Shown: positions 59,626 to 61,750 of the stretch, piece by piece
Layout: the number at the start of each line of letters is the position of its first letter
Position numbering within the stretch: position 1 is the stretch's first letter
Assembly: GCA_018335655.1 (NCBI GenBank)
Contig: JAGXRX010000055.1
Span: 1-61,750, forward strand
Direction of reading: 5' to 3'
Origin: Erysipelothrix sp.
Lineage (GTDB): Bacteria; Bacillota_I; Bacilli_A; Erysipelotrichales; Erysipelotrichaceae
DNA: 61,750 nucleotides
Position numbers and translations under genes: made by a program
Notes under the pieces: generated by a model
Told to the model about the DNA's origin: nothing
The model's database searches: none
Seen by the model: the letters and a program-made list of their open reading frames with translations, nothing else

Positions 59626-60495
59626 TTAAGGTCTTTGAGGTCTATTATTCTTTCTTTCTTTAATGCGCTCTTTAATTGCTTCAAGGCGTTCTTTTAAAGG
59701 TTTTTCACTTTCAAGTTCTTCAAGTTCATCTTCAAGTTCGTCAGTGTCTTCACCTTCTTCGCGAAGTTCTTTTAATTGCTTGCGAATAGCCTTTAAAGCA
59801 AACTTTTCATCTCTAGTAAGTTTATCTAGTTTTTCAGCACGCTTAGTAGCCATGAATTCTTTCATTGGCATATAAGTTCCATCTTCTTGTAAGACAGCAC
59901 CACCAATAACATATAGGCCTAAAGGAATTTCTTTTCCTCTTGCTTCGAAGAGTTCACGAAGGGTTGCTTTAATAAACACAACATCCACTTCAAGTCCTTC
60001 TTCTAAACTTTCAAGACGAGCTTTAATACGAGCTCCTAGGTTATCAACAGCTTCTTTAACTTCTTCATCTTCTTCGTCTTCATCTCCAACGACTGTAATT
60101 GCAACTACGTCGCTTTCAAGTGCATCTTCAGTGATGAATCCATTTTCTAAGGCATAAGCAATGATTGCAGTAATCGCAACATCAACTGGTCCATCAAGAT
60201 AAGGACCCTTGTCGAAGCCAAGAGCATCATCATTAAGAGGAACAATATCGACCACTAAATCATCTTGATCTACGGTGATATCAAATGCTGGATTAATTTC
60301 AACACGTACAGTTGCTTGATATGCAAGTGTTGGAGTAGTTCGTAGTGTTGGTAACAGAGCGAACATGAGTAAGAAGGTTAAAGCGAGGGCACCCGCTAGT
60401 TTGAATCCAAAACCTAACGGTTGTTTCATAACACTTTTTAATACTTTTTGATCATTAAGTGCATGTGTATCTATTGTCTTCTGAAGTTTGTTCAT
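59626..60495 (-). CDS. RsgI-like membrane anti-sigma factor
   Basis: A 289-residue single-span protein: about 27 cytoplasmic residues, one helix (about 28-50), then an extracellular domain starting ATVRVEINPAFDITVDQDDLVVDIVPLN, which matches the conserved middle region of RsgI-type anti-sigma factors (VxxDINPS...V...LN). A long acidic and then basic, charged helical tail follows (DEDEEDEEV; ending KERKNNRPQRP). Unlike RsgI, the N-terminal sigma-binding domain is very short, with no zinc-finger motif. The sigma gene lies 56 bases upstream on the same strand, so a sigma/anti-sigma pair is inferred. Confidence 0.75.
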   Translation of the reverse strand: MNKLQKTIDTHALNDQKVLKSVMKQPLGFGFKLAGALALTFLLMFALLPTLRTTPTLAYQATVRVEINPAFDITVDQDDLVVDIVPLNDDALGFDKGPYLDGPVDVAITAIIAYALENGFITEDALESDVVAITVVGDEDEEDEEVKEAVDNLGARIKARLESLEEGLEVDVVFIKATLRELFEARGKEIPLGLYVIGGAVLQEDGTYMPMKEFMATKRAEKLDKLTRDEKFALKAIRKQLKELREEGEDTDELEDELEELESEKPLKERLEAIKERIKERKNNRPQRP

Positions 60496-60551
60496 AAAAT
60501 TTCTCCTTCATCAAGTAAGAGATCATTCAAAGTGATTTGGTCAAAAAAATC

Positions 60552-61043
60552 TTAAAGAAATTTTTCTTTAAGACTTTCAACAGCTTGATGAACGCGATAT
60601 TTTAGAGTAGAAGCATTCACTTTGAGTGCTTTTTCCATTTGAGAGTAGGTCATATCATACTTGTATTTCATGACAAGAGCACGTTGTGTTAATGAATCGA
60701 ATTTCTTAATTTCCTGCCACAAGATATCTTCAGTGACATGATTGAGAGTTGATTCATTAAGATCTTCATGTTGATCAACAACTTCATCATCATCAAAGAG
60801 TTCAACTTCTTCAAAGGTTATCTTATAAAACTTAGAAAGTTCACTACGTGCAATCGCATACGTATAATCAAGTAGGTTTTCTATGTCATGGCCTTTCTTC
60901 ATTGCCTTAAAAAGTGACATCATAATGTTCTGCATAATGTCCTGCGCATCACTCACTTTTTTCACTTTAGAAAAGACATAAATACCTATAGGTTTCTTTA
61001 AAACATGATAATGTGCTTCAAAATCATCAATGTGGTATTTCAT
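60552..61043 (-). CDS. sigma-70 family (ECF-like) RNA polymerase sigma factor
   Basis: A 163-residue sigma factor with region 2 (YVFSKVKKVSDAQDIMQNIMMSLFKAM near 27-53) and region 4 (LTQRALVMKYKYDMTYSQMEKALKVNASTLKYRV near 120-155). I take the ATG at 61043; a longer frame from 61241 would include unrelated sequence and the promoter. A minus-strand TATAAT (61055-61050) lies only six bases before this ATG, so the message may be leaderless. It is coupled with the downstream RsgI-like gene; together they likely sense envelope or polysaccharide signals (inference). Confidence 0.82.
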   Translation of the reverse strand: MKYHIDDFEAHYHVLKKPIGIYVFSKVKKVSDAQDIMQNIMMSLFKAMKKGHDIENLLDYTYAIARSELSKFYKITFEEVELFDDDEVVDQHEDLNESTLNHVTEDILWQEIKKFDSLTQRALVMKYKYDMTYSQMEKALKVNASTLKYRVHQAVESLKEKFL

Positions 61044-61130
61044 ACCATTATTATAATGCTTATATGGTTGATTTATAGTATAAATAGTGTAAATAAGTGT
61101 GAAACAAGTCGGTAAAGTCTCACGATGAGT

Positions 61131-61152
61131 TATAATTAGGTTAACTTGGTTA
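61131..61152 (+). promoter_or_regulatory. TATAAT and twin GTTAAC palindromes before the hydrolase gene
   Basis: TATAAT at 61131-61136 is a likely -10. It is followed at once by GTTAAC-TTG-GTTAAC (about 61138-61152), two copies of the hexamer palindrome over the predicted transcription start, which could be an operator. Confidence 0.45.
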
Positions 61153-61172
61153 ACAAGTCCTGGAGGAATATA

Positions 61173-61750
61173 ATGAAACATGATTTGACATATGACTCTT
61201 ACTTGGATAAAACCAGAATTCATTACAGTGTTTTTGATCATCCTACCCCAAAAGCATTAGTATTAATGATTCATGGTTTAGCAGAACATCGTGCTCGATA
61301 TGATGCCCTTGCGACCCGCATTGCATCATTTGGATATATCGTATTAACCATTGACCAACGTGGTCATGGTGAAACTGGAGCAGATATGATTTTTGGTGAT
61401 TTTGGTGAAACTGATGGTTGGATGCGCAATATTGGTGACATTATTAGTATTCAACATTTTATTCAACACAAATATAAGACACCAACCGTTATCTTATTTG
61501 GACATTCCATGGGTAGTGTAGTTGCACGCTCACTCTTAAAACATCATGGAGCTGAATACAGCGGGTGTGTCTTATCAGGTGTTCCTACTTTACCCCCAGC
61601 ATTAAGCTTTCTTCATCCAACCATGAAGATCATATGCAATATCATGGGACAAACAAAACCTTCACATCTCTTTTATGCATTAACCTTTAAATCCTTTGAT
61701 CGTAAACATCGCTCACTCACTAAGAACGCTTGGTTGAGTGTTGACGAAGC
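61173..61750 (+). CDS. alpha/beta hydrolase, monoacylglycerol lipase-like (3' truncated)
   Basis: The frame is open to the right edge (192 codons seen). MIHGLAEHRARYD carries the oxyanion HG motif, IDQRGHGET is typical of Hydrolase_4/monoglyceride lipases, and GHSMGS holds the nucleophile serine near residue 113. The acid and histidine of the triad are beyond the window. It probably hydrolyses lipid esters in the cytoplasm. TGGAGGAA precedes the ATG. It is divergent from the sigma factor gene. Confidence 0.9.
   Translation, partial: MKHDLTYDSYLDKTRIHYSVFDHPTPKALVLMIHGLAEHRARYDALATRIASFGYIVLTIDQRGHGETGADMIFGDFGETDGWMRNIGDIISIQHFIQHKYKTPTVILFGHSMGSVVARSLLKHHGAEYSGCVLSGVPTLPPALSFLHPTMKIICNIMGQTKPSHLFYALTFKSFDRKHRSLTKNAWLSVDE

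Noticed and set aside
59663-59875. Serine-rich plus-strand ORF
   Set aside because: It is the mirror of GAA/GAT-rich codons of the anti-sigma acidic tail; low complexity and no SD.
61044-61241. 66-residue N-terminal extension of the sigma factor
   Set aside because: It lacks sigma similarity, covers the likely promoter and overlaps the divergent hydrolase promoter.
1-61750. Prophage, rRNA operon or replication origin
   Set aside because: No phage structural genes, no rRNA-like sequence and no cluster of DnaA boxes next to dnaA-type genes were seen.

Overview
The window looks like chromosomal DNA of a low-GC Gram-positive bacterium (Bacillota). The evidence is an AT-rich base composition, strong AAGGAGG-type ribosome binding sites, three tRNA-sensing T-box leaders (valS, ileS, pheST), a CIRCE heat-shock operator, sepF-divIVA-ileS linkage, a long-form Hpf, MutS2, RNase HIII, a HrcA-type control site and a CDP-glycerol enzyme. 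An Erysipelotrichia-like host is my best guess, but that is inference from gene content only. Most of the window is tightly packed housekeeping sequence with 4-17 base overlaps between genes.

Layout. 1-2500: end of an ABC exporter, an all-alpha dUTPase and an M42 peptidase. 2538-3522 (minus): azlCD amino-acid exporter, divergent from lspA. 3604-6667: lspA, rluD, a rhomboid protease and comEB. 6691-7643 (minus): rnhC and an unlisted 29-residue membrane peptide. 7689-13583: cvpA-mutS2-uvrC-murI-phosphodiesterase, a DNA-repair and wall-precursor run. 13609-15433 (minus): wrbA and its HxlR-type regulator with twin operators, then a second CvpA-like protein. 15548: tRNA-Arg(UCU). 15694-21845: MFS transporter, an unknown gene, then tig-lon-ysxC under a consensus promoter overlapped by CIRCE. 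21885-25126: a TspO-like protein and a GtrB/GtrA glycosyltransferase with a phosphodiester glycosidase. 25123-30695: T-box valS and ppdK.

30700-41476 is the accessory zone and surrounds the core gene ald. Upstream of ald sits a tripartite HipB-HipS-HipT toxin-antitoxin module with two 20-bp operators that are exact reverse complements of each other. Downstream sits a copper island (33-residue ORF, copA, csoR, an HMA/TauE-like/cupredoxin fusion, copZ and a two-component system). The last 103 bp of ald are duplicated in frame at the far end of the copper island, so the island is bracketed by direct repeats. This is the mark of an integration or recombination event at the 3' end of ald.

41518-59125 returns to core functions: a zinc-dependent phospholipase-like protein, hpf, a CDF cation transporter, sepF, divIVA, T-box ileS, a lipid/glycan ABC exporter with a nucleotide-sugar epimerase and a GT4 glycosyltransferase, an rRNA methyltransferase, T-box pheS-pheT, an SDR, a YebC-family protein and tagD. 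59215-59400 holds what I consider the most novel element: a promoter, three exact-period 42-bp hairpin repeats with a covarying base pair and an invariant loop, and a UUCG-capped terminator, followed by a 35-codon ORF. The window ends with a sigma factor/RsgI-like anti-sigma pair (minus) and the start of an alpha/beta hydrolase.
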